This document shows positions 18,553 to 28,529 of a stretch of 64,000 bases of DNA, piece after piece. Position 1 is the stretch's first letter. Each line of letters begins with the position of its first letter. The notes below the pieces were generated by a model that saw nothing but the letters and a program-made list of their open reading frames with translations, searched no databases and was not told the origin of the DNA. Both the position numbers and the translations under genes were made by a program. This DNA comes from Salinivibrio sharmensis (GTDB lineage: Bacteria > Pseudomonadota > Gammaproteobacteria > Enterobacterales > Vibrionaceae). Location of the stretch: contig NZ_MUFC01000003.1 of NCBI RefSeq assembly GCF_001995985.1, positions 124,001 through 188,000 on the forward strand, given 5' to 3'.

Positions 18553-19803
18553 TTAGTTAAGCTCGCTCATTACCTGTCCAACGGTATGAAACGACCCAAA
18601 TACGACCACACAGTCTCGCGCAGGTTCAGCGTGTTTTAACGCATGCTGATAGGCCTCGCTAGGTGACGCAAACTGTTGTGGTGCCGACACAGGCAAGTTA
18701 TCGGCGGGGGCGCCTCGGGGCACGGATAATGATGCCGGATACCAGTGGTCCACGATACCATCCAAGCAGGCTAAGGTACCCGCCATGTCTTTATCGGATA
18801 ACATGGCCACCACCGCATGCACGTGCCCGCCGCGTTCAGCTTTGCACTCAGCCAATTTCTCTGCCAAATAAGCGGCCGCGTGCGGATTATGAGCAACGTC
18901 AAACACAGTGTAAGGCGCCTTGGCGACAACCTGCATTCGCCCCGGTACCGACACCGAGGCTAACCCGTCAGAGATGTGCGTGTCTGCAATCTCCAGATCA
19001 GCAACGCCCAAAGCCATCAATGCAGTGGCGGCATTTTGTAATGGTATTGCTGGGATAGGCAATGCAGTCAGCTCAAACGCCCCTGCCGCCCAACACCAGG
19101 TATCATCAGTGAGCGTATAGTGATATTGATAGCCCAGCTGGTGTAGCTCGGCGCCAATACTGTCAGCGTGTGCAGCCACACTCGCCGGTGGAGAAGGCTG
19201 ACCGCAAACAGCGGGTTTATCCGCTCGGAAGATACCTGCTTTTTCGTAGCCGATTTGGTTAATATCATCACCTAACCAATCACAGTGATCGAGCGCAAGG
19301 CTGGTGATCACCGATACGTCATGCTCAACCACATTGGTGGCATCGAGGCGTCCACCCAGACCAACTTCTAAAATCACGACGTCCAGTGCATGCTGCTTGA
19401 ACAGGTGCAATGCAGCCAAGGTGCCGAACTCGAAAAAGCTCAGGCTGGTCTCACCGCGCACTTGTTCAATCGTCGCGAACGCTTGACTGTGCGCACCATC
19501 GTCTAGCCGTTTGCCATTAATGCGCACTCGCTCATTATAGTGAGTGAGGTGCGGGGAGCTATAAACACCGGTGCGATAACCCGCATGCTGCAAAATCGAT
19601 TCTAGCAGCGCACAGGTTGTGCCTTTACCATTGGTTCCCGCAACGGTAATCACTGTCGGCGCAGGCTTGGTCAGTTGTGCGTTTTCCGCCACAGCCGCAA
19701 CGCGTTCAAGGCCAAGATCGATGGCACTGGTATGGATGCTTTCTAGATAAGACAGCCACGTCGTTAAAGAGGACGTGGCTGTTGGATGTTGTAGTTCAGA
19801 CAT
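18553..19803 (-). CDS. folC: Bifunctional dihydrofolate synthase / folylpolyglutamate synthase
   Basis: FolC adds glutamate to dihydropteroate and then extends folate polyglutamate tails, using ATP, in the cytoplasm. The 416-residue Mur-ligase-like protein has the P-loop VAGTNGKGTTCALLES (about 53-68), SSPHLTHYNERVRING, the segment EVGLGGRLDATNVV, and FDVAHNPHAA in the C-terminal domain (about 300). It lies between accD and dedD on the minus strand, the ancestral accD-folC-dedD-cvpA-purF order. Confidence 0.96.
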   Translation of the reverse strand: MSELQHPTATSSLTTWLSYLESIHTSAIDLGLERVAAVAENAQLTKPAPTVITVAGTNGKGTTCALLESILQHAGYRTGVYSSPHLTHYNERVRINGKRLDDGAHSQAFATIEQVRGETSLSFFEFGTLAALHLFKQHALDVVILEVGLGGRLDATNVVEHDVSVITSLALDHCDWLGDDINQIGYEKAGIFRADKPAVCGQPSPPASVAAHADSIGAELHQLGYQYHYTLTDDTWCWAAGAFELTALPIPAIPLQNAATALMALGVADLEIADTHISDGLASVSVPGRMQVVAKAPYTVFDVAHNPHAAAYLAEKLAECKAERGGHVHAVVAMLSDKDMAGTLACLDGIVDHWYPASLSVPRGAPADNLPVSAPQQFASPSEAYQHALKHAEPARDCVVVFGSFHTVGQVMSELN

Positions 19804-19868
19804 TGACTTGGTCAGTTACTCCATGATGAGCAAATGATACCAAGGATAGCGCCGTGGGACACGGTCAA

Positions 19869-20795
19869 TTATTGGTCTTGAGAAGGCGATGCCGCTTCAG
19901 GCTCAAGATTAGGCTTGTCTTGCTCTACATCGACCACAAGCGGTGAGCGAACATTATTCAATTTGGCAAGCAGCCCCGCCAAGCGTTGACGCATTTCTCG
20001 ACGGTCGACGATCATGTCAATCGCGCCATGCTCAAGCAAGAACTCACTGGTTTGGAAATCTTCCGGGAGGTTCTCACGCACGGTCTGTTCAATGACTCGG
20101 CGCCCCGCGAAACCGATAATCGCTTTAGGCTCGGCCACATTGATATCACCTAACATGGCAAAACTTGCCGTCACTCCGCCGTAAGTCGGATCGGTTAATA
20201 CCGAGATAAACGGCAGGTTGTGGCGAGAAAGGCGTTCCAATGCAGCACTTGTTTTTGCCATTTGCATCAGTGACATAAGTGCTTCTTGCATACGCGCACC
20301 ACCACTGGCAGAAAAGCACACCAAACCGCAGTTATTTTCGATCGCCGCATCCACCGCTTTCACGAAGCGAGCACCCACAACGGCTCCCATCGAGCCGCCC
20401 ATAAATTTAAACTCAAAGGCACAAGCCACCACAGGTACATCAAACACGCTGCCTTTCATGACCACAAGGGCGTCTTTTTCGCCACTCGCTTTTTGCGCCG
20501 ACACTAAGCGATCTTTGTACTTTTTCGAATCGCGAAACTTCAACACATCTTTGGGTTCAAGCTCACTGGCAATCTCTTCACGCCCGTCTTTATCCAAAAA
20601 TACGTCGAGCCGACGCCGTGCTGGCATGCGCATATGGTGTTCACACTTTGGACATACTTCCAAGTTACGCTCGACATCTGCGTGATAGAGGACTTGATCA
20701 CACGACGTACACTTGGTCCACACACCTTCTGGAATCGACGCCTTGCGTGATGAACCAATATTACTTTTGGTTAGTATTTTTTCTAGCCAGCTCAT
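19869..20795 (-). CDS. accD: Acetyl-CoA carboxylase carboxyltransferase subunit beta
   Basis: AccD forms the carboxyltransferase with AccA and transfers CO2 from biotin to acetyl-CoA, giving malonyl-CoA for fatty acid synthesis. The 308-residue protein has the four-Cys zinc ribbon (Cys29, Cys32, Cys48, Cys51). It also has the crotonase-fold core with [20 protein letters not shown] and [23 protein letters not shown] 20795 ([10 protein letters not shown]) is chosen over a TTG two codons upstream: AAGG lies six bases in front and the family starts there. It is followed by folC after a 65-base gap. Confidence 0.98.
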   Translation of the reverse strand: MSWLEKILTKSNIGSSRKASIPEGVWTKCTSCDQVLYHADVERNLEVCPKCEHHMRMPARRRLDVFLDKDGREEIASELEPKDVLKFRDSKKYKDRLVSAQKASGEKDALVVMKGSVFDVPVVACAFEFKFMGGSMGAVVGARFVKAVDAAIENNCGLVCFSASGGARMQEALMSLMQMAKTSAALERLSRHNLPFISVLTDPTYGGVTASFAMLGDINVAEPKAIIGFAGRRVIEQTVRENLPEDFQTSEFLLEHGAIDMIVDRREMRQRLAGLLAKLNNVRSPLVVDVEQDKPNLEPEAASPSQDQ

Positions 20796-20962
20796 GGACA
20801 ACCTTTACTTAGTAATAACTATCGCGAACGGACAGCTATCTTGGATTCGTAACAAATTAGACCGAATTAAATCACAAGTCTGTCAGACTTGGGATAAAAA
20901 ACTGGTACTACCTATTCTCTCTCCGTGCTGTTTGAGTACAGCGTACTTGCCGACACAATCAC

Positions 20963-21748
20963 CTAATCCGGCAAAAACAAGGGGCCAATGGGTGAGCGAG
21001 GCAGCCCAAACGTTTCGGGGTAGTCCACCTCAACCAAATACAAGCCTTCAGCTTTCGCGGTCGCAGCAGCCTGGGTCCGATCTTTTTGTGCCAGCAGCCA
21101 AGCCATCCACTCAGGAGGCTGCTCTTGACGACCGACCGCCATTAAGCTCCCCACTATATTGCGCACCATATGATGCACAAACGCATTGGCTTTAATATCA
21201 ATCACGATAAAGCGCCCTTGACGGTTGACCGATAAATGCATCAAATTCCGCCAAGGGGAGTTCGATTGACACTGAGCGGCACGGAATGATGAAAAATCAT
21301 TCTCCCCAAGTAGATACTGACCTGCTCGGTGCATTAAGGTTTCATCAAGTTCAGCGTGATAGTGACTGACTCCCTTGGCTAAGATCGCCGGGCGCAAGGG
21401 ATGATTATAAATGACATAACGATAGCGTCGCGCAGTGGCACTAAAACGGGCATGAAACTCGTCTGTCACGGACTTCGCCCATCGCACCGCAATCGGATCC
21501 GGCAAATTCGCATTGACACCCATCGTCCAAGCTTTTAAAGGACGTTGATTGTCAGTGTCAAAGTGCACCACTTGTCCTGTTCCATGCACGCCAGAGTCGG
21601 TACGTCCCGCACACTGTACGGCGACAGGATGATTGGCAACCGTCGATAAAGCACGCTCTAGGTGTTCCTGCACACTCGTGACTTCTCGTTGCCTCTGCCA
21701 ACCGTAAAACTGAGCGCCATCATACTCAATGCCTAACGCGAATCTCAT
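20963..21748 (-). CDS. truA: tRNA pseudouridine(38-40) synthase TruA
   Basis: TruA converts uridines 38-40 in the anticodon arm of many tRNAs to pseudouridine. The 261-residue protein starts [20 protein letters not shown]. It carries the catalytic aspartate in [20 protein letters not shown] (about residues 50-55), plus [15 protein letters not shown] and the C-terminal motif [31 protein letters not shown] precedes the ATG. It lies between fimV and accD on the same strand. Confidence 0.97.
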   Translation of the reverse strand: MRFALGIEYDGAQFYGWQRQREVTSVQEHLERALSTVANHPVAVQCAGRTDSGVHGTGQVVHFDTDNQRPLKAWTMGVNANLPDPIAVRWAKSVTDEFHARFSATARRYRYVIYNHPLRPAILAKGVSHYHAELDETLMHRAGQYLLGENDFSSFRAAQCQSNSPWRNLMHLSVNRQGRFIVIDIKANAFVHHMVRNIVGSLMAVGRQEQPPEWMAWLLAQKDRTQAAATAKAEGLYLVEVDYPETFGLPRSPIGPLFLPD

Positions 21749-21850
21749 GCCCTGCCTTCTCGTTACTCGTCAATAAGGCGCCGCATTATACCCATAAAGC
21801 CTTCGAGTTGCAGGTTAAAAGCGCGTGCTTCGCCATCACTGCCGTCATAA

Positions 21851-21880
21851 AGAAACAGGCAGCTTTCGCTACCTGTTTTT
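21851..21880 (-). terminator. Probable intrinsic terminator after fimV
   Basis: AAACAGG (21853-21859) pairs with CCTGTTT (21872-21878), with a short AGC/GCT extension past one mismatch. On the minus strand a T-rich tail follows. It begins 5 bases after the fimV stop. Confidence 0.6.
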
Positions 21881-21884
21881 GTCA

Positions 21885-24800
21885 CTACCTCAACTGTTCT
21901 AACAACTGACGCGCTTCTTGCTGCAAGGTCTTGTTGCCCGATTGCATCACTTTTTCGAGCAAAGAAATCGCCCCATCGACATCGTTCATTTCCAAATACG
22001 CTTTGGCGAGGTCAAGATTCGTTGATGCTTCAGTACTTGCAGTATCACCGTCCACATCAATGGCACTGATATCTTCTAACACATCAGGAAACTCATCTAA
22101 ACCCACATTCAGGTTCATTTCCGCTTTATCAGGATCGATATCTGGCGTAGAACCATCATCTCGCATGAGCTCTTCAATGCTGATGTAGTCATCTTCTTCT
22201 TGCTCTTCACCAATCAGCTCACTTTCTGCTTCCCCCTCACTCAGTAGATCCTCGTCTAAGGCTTCTTCGAGTTCAAAGGTTTCCAGCGAGGCAGGGTCTA
22301 TTGCGGGTTGCTGACTCCAGTCTTCACTCTCTGCTTCAGGCTCAGGTTCATTATCAGCCTGCCACACTGCCGCTTCTTCATCGGACAGTGAGGAAAGATC
22401 CAGAGGCGTGTCATCGTCTGACTCGGAGAGCAGCGCCTCCATGTTTAAGCCACCCACTTGATGATCGTCATCGTCGAGATCGCTGATATCTCGCTCATCA
22501 CGTTCAGGCGCTTCCGCGTTGGCGTCACCATCGTGCTGCTCGTCTAAATAAGACTCTAGCTCTCGCTGCTCTTCAAGCGCAGCGCTTAGTGCGTCGTCTT
22601 CGCCAAACTCGCCAAGTTCATCAAGCGAGAAGGAGTCAAATTCATAGTCACGCTTATTGTTTGGCTCTGGCTCTGGCACGCTATCTAAATCCGCTTGCTC
22701 TTGCTCGTCAACCGGTTCAGCGTCCGCCAACGCCGCTTCCTCGTCGTACTCAGGTAGGCTGGTTAAATCAAGTAAGTCTTCTTCGGTAATGTCATCGAGA
22801 TTGTCACCGTCAGCCGCTGGCGATTCATCTTCCTCGCTAGTCGCTTCTGGCTCAGCCGACTCGCCCGCCGGTGCGTCGTCTTCATTTAACTCGGCTTGCG
22901 GCTCGTCGTCACCGTCATCCGCTGACTCTTCATCTTCCTCGCCGGTAGCTTCTGGCTCAGCCGATTCGTCCGCCGGTGCGTCATCTTCATTTAACTCTGC
23001 TTGCGGCTCGTCGTCACCGTCATCCGCTGACTCTTCATCTGCCTCGCCGGTAGCTTCTGGCTCAGCCGATTCGTCCGCCGGTGCGTCATCTTCACTTAAC
23101 TCAGCTTGCGGCTCGTCGTCACCGTCACCCGCTGACGATTCATCTTCCTCGCCGGTAGCTTCTGGCTCAGCCGATTCGTCCGCCGGTGCGTCGTCTTCAT
23201 TTAACTCGGCTTGCGGCTCGTCGTCACCGTCACCCGCTGGTGCTTCATCTGCCTCGCCGGTAGCTTCTGGTTCAGCCGATTCGCCTGCCGGTGCGTCGTC
23301 TTCATTTAACTCGGCTTGCGGCTCGTCGTCACCGTCATCCGCTGACTCTTCATCTGCCTCGCCGGTAGCTTCTGGCTCAGCCGATTCGCCTGCCTGTGCG
23401 TCGTCTTCGCTTAGCTCAGCTTGCGGCTCGTCGTCCCCGTCATCCGCTGACTCTTCACCTGCCTCGCCGGTAGCTTCTGGCTCAGCCGAATCGCCTGCCG
23501 ATGCGTCGTCTTCATTTAACTCGGCTTGCGGCTCGTCGTCACCGTCATCCGCTGACTCTTCATCTGCCTCGCCGGTAGCTTCTGGCTCAGCCGATTCGTC
23601 CGCCGGTGCGTCATCTTCACTTAACTCAGCTTGCGGCTCGTCGTCACCGTCATCCGCTGACTCTTCATCTGTCTCGCCGGTCGCTTCTGGCTCAGCCGAC
23701 TCGTCCGCCGGTGCGTCGTCTTCGCTTAGCTCGGCTTGCGGCTCGTCGTCACCGTCGTCCGCTGACTCTTCATCTGCCTCGCTAGCCTCTGGCGCGGCTG
23801 GCTCGTCCGTCGGCGCATCGTCTTCGCTTAGCTCTGCTTGCGGTTCGTCTTCCGCTTCGTTGTCTTGCTCGGTTCGAGCCTGTGATCCTTGTTCAGTGTC
23901 AGGTGTTTCTTCTGATTGCTCATCCGACGCGTAAAGAAGTTGCTCGAGCTCCGCTTCGTTCGGATCACTGTCATCTTCCTCTCCCCACAGTGCCGGATCG
24001 TCCTCATCAGCAAGTGGATCTGGTTCGTCATCATCCCCTAACACTTCTTCCAGTAAAGCGTCAGAGTCTTCTAAATGAGGATCATCGTCTTTGTCTAAGA
24101 CTTCATCCAGTAAGGCGTCGCTACTTTCATCGAATTCGCCCTCGGTATCATCCTCTTCATTTAGCCAGCTATCCTCGTCCTCTTCATCACCGACAAGTTC
24201 ATCAAGCAACTCTGTTGTGTTATCGAGAGAAACGTCATCGTTATCATCATCAGATAAATCAATGTCTTGGCTTAAATCCAGCTCAGGTTCATCGTCGAGC
24301 ACCGAGTCAAACAAGGCGTCATTAGGCGCTTGCTCGTCATTGTCTTCGCTCTCTTGTGAGGCTTGCTCTTTGGTCTCGGCATTTTCGTCCTCAGGCACAT
24401 CAGCAGTAGATGCTTCATCGGCGGCCGTGTCTTCACCCGTTTCTCCTGCCAACAAGGCATCGATGTCGTCGACATCACTGTCATTGCCTTCTTCCAGTGC
24501 TTTAGCCCACTCAGCGGCAAGTGCTTCGTCAGCACTCATTTCCTCTTCAGGCTGTTCTAAGTCACTCGCGTCTGATTCGGTATCATCTTCTGCGGCCTCT
24601 TCCTCCTGCGAGGTTTCCGTATCCGCTGGCGGCGCATCCGCTAATTCATCCAGCGCGCGCTCCATGTCTTCTAGGCCTATTGCATCATCGCTGGTTGGCG
24701 CAACACTCGACTCATTGCCAGACATACCATCGAGTTCATCGTCCAGATCCAGGTCGTCGAGGTCGGTATCATCGCCAAAGGCAATTTCCTCATCCCCCAT

Positions 24801-25922
24801 GCCATCATCAGTGATTTCAAGTTCATCACTGTCCTGCTCTTCTTCTGCCTCGCCATCCCCTTCATCAGGATCCGGTACCATGACCACGGGCATATCGTCC
24901 ATGTCATCGTGATCCAGAGCTGCTGGCTCTTCGCTGTCTTCTTCTTGTTTTTTACGGCGTGCAAGGAAAAAGAAAATCGCCCCTGCGATTAACGCCCCCG
25001 GAATGATTGCAAGCATTGCGAGTAATAGTGGGCTATCAAGTAAAGACTCAACCGCAGATGGGGGTTGCGTTTCTTTTTCTACCTGCTGTTGGCGCTGCTG
25101 TTCTAAAAATGCACGGATCTCTTTATTGAGCTCAGCATCACCGCTCATCTGCTCTTTCAGTGCACTGAGCTCGTGCTGAACCTCTGAAAGACGCACCTTA
25201 AGCACATGATTACTCTCAACCAAACGCGTCATTTCTTGGTCAGACGCTTGCAGCTGAGACTGTAGACTTTGTACTACTTGAGGCTCAGGCGCACTGGTTT
25301 GCTGGCTCTCGCCACTTGATGGAGAAGCGTCTTGGTTTGTTTGCTCCGGTTGCGACTGCTCCGGCTGGGTATTGTTTGAGGACGCTGGCGACGTTTGCTG
25401 GCTGGGTTGATCAACCTGTGCACTTAGCGGTGCCGTATTTTCTGCCTGCTTGCGTGCCTCATCGATTTCAAGCCGATTGATCACATCTTGGGTACTCTCG
25501 CGCTCGATTTGCGTCAACGTCGGCATCACTAGCGTACTACCGGGTTGCAAGCTATGAATATTGTTATTAGCAAATGCGTCGGTATTTAAACGGAAAATTG
25601 CCCCCAGCGTTTGGTAAACGCTCACTTGCGTATTAGGACGCATTTGAGTCGCAATCGACCACAAGGTTTCGTTGGCCCCTGTGGGGCCATACTGCTGTGC
25701 TGATTCAACCGTTGACGTCGGCTGGGGCGAAGTGGTTTCCGCCACCATTTCATCTTGCGGACCCAAGATGCGTATTGCCGCTTCGACTGGCACCGTTGAA
25801 ACACTGACAAGCGCAACCGCCACCAACCCAGCAACGGCAACGAGGTGCCGCTTAATGCGATGCGGGGTTAGGTTCAATCGTGTTTGAGAAGAAGACTGTT
25901 CACTTTGCTGTGCGTTGGACAC
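21885..25922 (-). CDS. fimV: FimV/HubP-family polar peptidoglycan-binding protein with long acidic repeats
   Basis: FimV (HubP in Vibrio) is an inner-membrane hub that binds peptidoglycan and recruits ParA-type ATPases, chemotaxis and flagellar proteins to the pole. The 1345-residue protein has an N-terminal hydrophobic stretch (about 27-48), a periplasmic LysM-like domain (about 80-135, ETLWSIATQMRPNT) and a Q/S/P linker. A coiled coil follows (about 220-280), then one transmembrane helix (about 299-321) and a cytoplasmic RRKKQ stop. A huge acidic cytoplasmic region includes nine 35-residue repeats. The C-terminal FimV domain has a TPR-like LDLAKAYLEMNDVDGAISLLEKV motif. The repeats mark this as the HubP type. 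It is encoded between asd and truA, its usual place in Vibrio and Pseudomonas. Confidence 0.93.
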   Translation of the reverse strand: MSNAQQSEQSSSQTRLNLTPHRIKRHLVAVAGLVAVALVSVSTVPVEAAIRILGPQDEMVAETTSPQPTSTVESAQQYGPTGANETLWSIATQMRPNTQVSVYQTLGAIFRLNTDAFANNNIHSLQPGSTLVMPTLTQIERESTQDVINRLEIDEARKQAENTAPLSAQVDQPSQQTSPASSNNTQPEQSQPEQTNQDASPSSGESQQTSAPEPQVVQSLQSQLQASDQEMTRLVESNHVLKVRLSEVQHELSALKEQMSGDAELNKEIRAFLEQQRQQQVEKETQPPSAVESLLDSPLLLAMLAIIPGALIAGAIFFFLARRKKQEEDSEEPAALDHDDMDDMPVVMVPDPDEGDGEAEEEQDSDELEITDDGMGDEEIAFGDDTDLDDLDLDDELDGMSGNESSVAPTSDDAIGLEDMERALDELADAPPADTETSQEEEAAEDDTESDASDLEQPEEEMSADEALAAEWAKALEEGNDSDVDDIDALLAGETGEDTAADEASTADVPEDENAETKEQASQESEDNDEQAPNDALFDSVLDDEPELDLSQDIDLSDDDNDDVSLDNTTELLDELVGDEEDEDSWLNEEDDTEGEFDESSDALLDEVLDKDDDPHLEDSDALLEEVLGDDDEPDPLADEDDPALWGEEDDSDPNEAELEQLLYASDEQSEETPDTEQGSQARTEQDNEAEDEPQAELSEDDAPTDEPAAPEASEADEESADDGDDEPQAELSEDDAPADESAEPEATGETDEESADDGDDEPQAELSEDDAPADESAEPEATGEADEESADDGDDEPQAELNEDDASAGDSAEPEATGEAGEESADDGDDEPQAELSEDDAQAGESAEPEATGEADEESADDGDDEPQAELNEDDAPAGESAEPEATGEADEAPAGDGDDEPQAELNEDDAPADESAEPEATGEEDESSAGDGDDEPQAELSEDDAPADESAEPEATGEADEESADDGDDEPQAELNEDDAPADESAEPEATGEEDEESADDGDDEPQAELNEDDAPAGESAEPEATSEEDESPAADGDNLDDITEEDLLDLTSLPEYDEEAALADAEPVDEQEQADLDSVPEPEPNNKRDYEFDSFSLDELGEFGEDDALSAALEEQRELESYLDEQHDGDANAEAPERDERDISDLDDDDHQVGGLNMEALLSESDDDTPLDLSSLSDEEAAVWQADNEPEPEAESEDWSQQPAIDPASLETFELEEALDEDLLSEGEAESELIGEEQEEDDYISIEELMRDDGSTPDIDPDKAEMNLNVGLDEFPDVLEDISAIDVDGDTASTEASTNLDLAKAYLEMNDVDGAISLLEKVMQSGNKTLQQEARQLLEQLR
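22815..23759. repeat. Nine tandem 105-bp repeats inside fimV
   Basis: Nine head-to-tail units of exactly 105 bp encode variants of a 35-residue acidic block beginning DDGDDEPQAEL. The landmark GGCTCG recurs at 22900 and then every 105 bases up to 23740. A tenth, diverged unit of 33 codons follows at 23760-23858, the N-terminal side of the array. Units differ by a few substitutions, mostly codon-conservative. The exact 35-codon period keeps the frame when copies are gained or lost. Confidence 0.95.
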
Positions 25923-26111
25923 ACCCGCACTCCCTTATGGCAGAAATGGCCTCACTAAATATCTAACTATATCGGAAGCCATGCTAAAAACTGTAGTTTG
26001 GTGATATAAAAGTGTGTTGTTCGATCAAACTGTGGGCGCTCTGCCTCAGTTTTATCGCGATGATACCATCACCACGCTCAATGTATCGCTCGGCGTTGCA
26101 AGTTTAATGCC

Positions 26112-26142
26112 TAAAAAAATACCCCATCGGCGGATGGGGTAT
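26112..26142 (-). terminator. Intrinsic terminator after asd
   Basis: ATACCCCATC (26119-26128) pairs with GATGGGGTAT (26133-26142) around a GGCG loop. On the minus strand a seven-T run follows. It lies 64 bases past the asd stop and ends the pdxB-asd unit ahead of fimV. Confidence 0.9.
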
Positions 26143-26205
26143 CAATCAGTCTAAGGTCGCGGTGCGTCAACTATCACGCTCTTGCCGTCGCTAAAGGCTT
26201 TTCGA

Positions 26206-27219
26206 TTAAAGATAATCGCGAACCAACACTTCAGCAATTTGCACCGAGTTAGTCGCTGCGCCTTTACGCACGTTATCTGCCACAACCCAGAGGTTTAAAC
26301 CGTTAGGGTGACTAATGTCGTTGCGAATACGTCCAACCAACACCTTATCTGAGCCAGTCCCTTCTTTCACCTGGGTGGGGTAATCTTCCCCTTCAAACAC
26401 TTCAATGTGCTCATGTTGACTCAAGATTGCTATCGCTTCTGTTGCGTCAATTGGTTGACGGCACTCCAGGTGTACCGCTTCAGCATGACCATAAAACACC
26501 GGCACACGCACACACGTTGGGTTAACCCCTATCATTTCATCGGCGAGAATTTTCTGGGTTTCCCACACCATTTTCATTTCTTCTTTGGTGTAGCCGTTTT
26601 CCATAAACTGGTCGATGTGTGGTAAGCAATTAAAGGCAATTTGCTTACTGTATAACGCAGGCTCCGCATCTTGGCTGTTAAGCAATTTAACCGTCTGTCC
26701 GGCAAGCTCATCGACGCCTTCTTTCCCTGACCCCGATACCGACTGGTACGTAGACACATTGAGGCGCTCAATCCCAACGGCATCATAAATGGGCTTTAAG
26801 GCCACCAGCATCTGAATCGTCGAGCAGTTAGGGTTAGCAATAATATTACGATTACGAAAGTCACCAATCGCGGCTGCGTTTACCTCAGGCACCACCAAGG
26901 GCACGTCGAAGTCATAGCGGAACTGCGAGGTATTGTCGATCACCACCACCCCAGCATCTGCAGCTATCGGCGCCCAATGCGCGGAAGCCTGCGCTCCTGC
27001 CGAAAACAAGCCAAGCTGAACCTGTGTCCAATCAAAATTATCGACATTTTGTACACGCAGGCTCTCACCTTTAAAACTGATGGTTTCTCCTGCACTTCGC
27101 TCACTAGCAAGGAGATGTAGCGTGCCGATAGGAAAGTCGCGCTCTTCTAAAATCTCGATCATGGTGCGGCCTACCGCACCGGTTGCGCCCAAAATGGCAA
27201 CATCAAATGCTTGTGTCAT
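26206..27219 (-). CDS. asd: Aspartate-semialdehyde dehydrogenase
   Basis: Asd reduces beta-aspartyl phosphate to aspartate semialdehyde, the branch point to lysine, diaminopimelate, threonine and methionine. The 337-residue protein has the NADP-binding GATGAVGRTMIEIL at the N-terminus. The catalytic Cys lies in NPNCSTIQM (about residue 132) and there is a YQSVSGSGKEG motif. It occupies the position of E. coli usg, an Asd homologue thought to lack activity. Here the active-site Cys is intact, so a working enzyme is likely. It overlaps the end of pdxB by four bases (ATGA), which implies translational coupling. Confidence 0.93.
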   Translation of the reverse strand: MTQAFDVAILGATGAVGRTMIEILEERDFPIGTLHLLASERSAGETISFKGESLRVQNVDNFDWTQVQLGLFSAGAQASAHWAPIAADAGVVVIDNTSQFRYDFDVPLVVPEVNAAAIGDFRNRNIIANPNCSTIQMLVALKPIYDAVGIERLNVSTYQSVSGSGKEGVDELAGQTVKLLNSQDAEPALYSKQIAFNCLPHIDQFMENGYTKEEMKMVWETQKILADEMIGVNPTCVRVPVFYGHAEAVHLECRQPIDATEAIAILSQHEHIEVFEGEDYPTQVKEGTGSDKVLVGRIRNDISHPNGLNLWVVADNVRKGAATNSVQIAEVLVRDYL

Positions 27220-28370
27220 GCGTGTTCCTCAATACTAAAGCCCAGCTTAGCCAGCGACTGTAACCCGAAATCTGCCTGCCCGGCTACCGTGATCGCACTG
27301 TACTCACGTCGATCCCAGTAATTTTTCCGTAATTGGTCAAAGGCTGTACGCTGAGCTGTTTTGTCGTCGCCTGCAGCATGCATGGCACGACGAAAATCAC
27401 TGTCATCTCGGCGAATATCATAGACCAGTTGTGTCAACGCCATCAGGTCGCTTTGTTGCCATGGCTGTGCCAAGGCAACGTGTGGAATCGGTGCGGTGGG
27501 GAGCAATTCACAGGCGTGTGCACGTTCGGGTAAGCCTAAATGCTCACACAATGCGTTAAACACCATGGTGGTGCCACGTGCTTTGCCTTCCAACCCATAA
27601 CCGGCGACATGAGGAGTTGCAAACGCCAAACGCTCGATTAAGGCCAGATCGACCTCAGGCTCATGTTCATAAACATCCAACACCGCATCAATATCGCCTC
27701 GCGCTAACCGCGCTTTAAGTGCCTGATTATCAACAATCGGACCACGAGCGGCGTTTATCAAAATACTTCCTGATGCGAGCGCATCCAATCGAGCTTGATT
27801 CATGAGGTGATAAGTGGGGTACGCACCGGTCGTGGTCAAAGGGGTATGGAAAGTGACCACGTCCGATTGTGCGATCAGGGTGTCAATGTCCACCATATCA
27901 GCAAGGTTCTCTCGCGCCTGACGAGGTGGGTCGCAAAGTAAGGTTTTAATCCCAAGTGCCGCAAGCCGCTCAGACAAGTAGTGACCCACATGACCAACCC
28001 CCACAATACCGACCGTTCGGTCTGTAATGTTAAACCCTTGCTGTTGCGCTAATACGAGTAACGCGCTAATTACGTATTCCGCTACCCCAACCTTATTGCA
28101 GCCAGGCGCCGCCGTGGCGTGAACACCTTGCGCTTGCAGCGCGCTAAAATCGAGATGGTCTTCGCCTGCAGTGGCTGAACCAACGAAGCGTAAGCGCGTC
28201 GCACCATCAATCAGCGCATGGTTCACTTGCGTGACACTTCTCACCATTAATGCGTCAGCATCAATCAAATCCGCAGCACGGATTGCGCGCCCCGGTAATG
28301 CGACCACCTCACCCAATTGGCTAAACAAGGTTTGGGCGTAAGGCATATTTTCGTCTACAACAATTTTCAC
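27216..28370 (-). CDS. pdxB: Erythronate-4-phosphate dehydrogenase
   Basis: PdxB oxidises 4-phosphoerythronate in the DXP-dependent vitamin B6 pathway. The 384-residue 2-hydroxyacid dehydrogenase has VDENMPYAQTLFSQLGEV at the start, the NAD-binding TVGIVGVGHVGHYLSERL (about 118-135), SILINAARGPIVDN, and the PdxB-type C-terminal dimerisation domain ending with RKNYWDRREYSAI. I use GTG 28370, which gives MKIVVDEN as in E. coli MKILVDEN and has GGGAC seven bases upstream. A TTG two codons earlier is open but badly spaced. It is followed by asd with a four-base overlap. Confidence 0.95.
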   Translation of the reverse strand: MKIVVDENMPYAQTLFSQLGEVVALPGRAIRAADLIDADALMVRSVTQVNHALIDGATRLRFVGSATAGEDHLDFSALQAQGVHATAAPGCNKVGVAEYVISALLVLAQQQGFNITDRTVGIVGVGHVGHYLSERLAALGIKTLLCDPPRQARENLADMVDIDTLIAQSDVVTFHTPLTTTGAYPTYHLMNQARLDALASGSILINAARGPIVDNQALKARLARGDIDAVLDVYEHEPEVDLALIERLAFATPHVAGYGLEGKARGTTMVFNALCEHLGLPERAHACELLPTAPIPHVALAQPWQQSDLMALTQLVYDIRRDDSDFRRAMHAAGDDKTAQRTAFDQLRKNYWDRREYSAITVAGQADFGLQSLAKLGFSIEEHA

Positions 28371-28503
28371 GTTCAACGTCCCGTGTGAGTCGGTGCACCA
28401 TGTATCGGATGCAAAATGTGAGGGGGCTTATTGTATCTACCTGGCCGCAAGAAAACACCCATCATCAACACCAGTAGTGGTGCACAGACACCAGCAAAAG
28501 GTA

Positions 28504-28529
28504 TAAAAAAACCCGGCCGGAGCCGGGTA
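28504..28529 (-). terminator. Intrinsic terminator after fabB
   Basis: ACCCGGC (28511-28517) pairs with GCCGGGT (28522-28528) around a CGGA loop, and the minus strand continues with six or more T. It ends the fabB transcript about 100 bases after the stop codon. Confidence 0.9.

Noticed and set aside
22815-23858. Regular 105-bp repeats considered as a CRISPR array
   Set aside because: There are no unique spacers, the repeats are contiguous, translated in frame and far too long, and no cas genes are present.
22657-23934. Long plus-strand open frame opposite fimV encoding a Ser/Ala-rich repetitive protein (425 codons)
   Set aside because: It is the antisense image of the acidic GAC/GAA/GCG-rich fimV repeats, has no ribosome-binding sequence and no recognisable domain.
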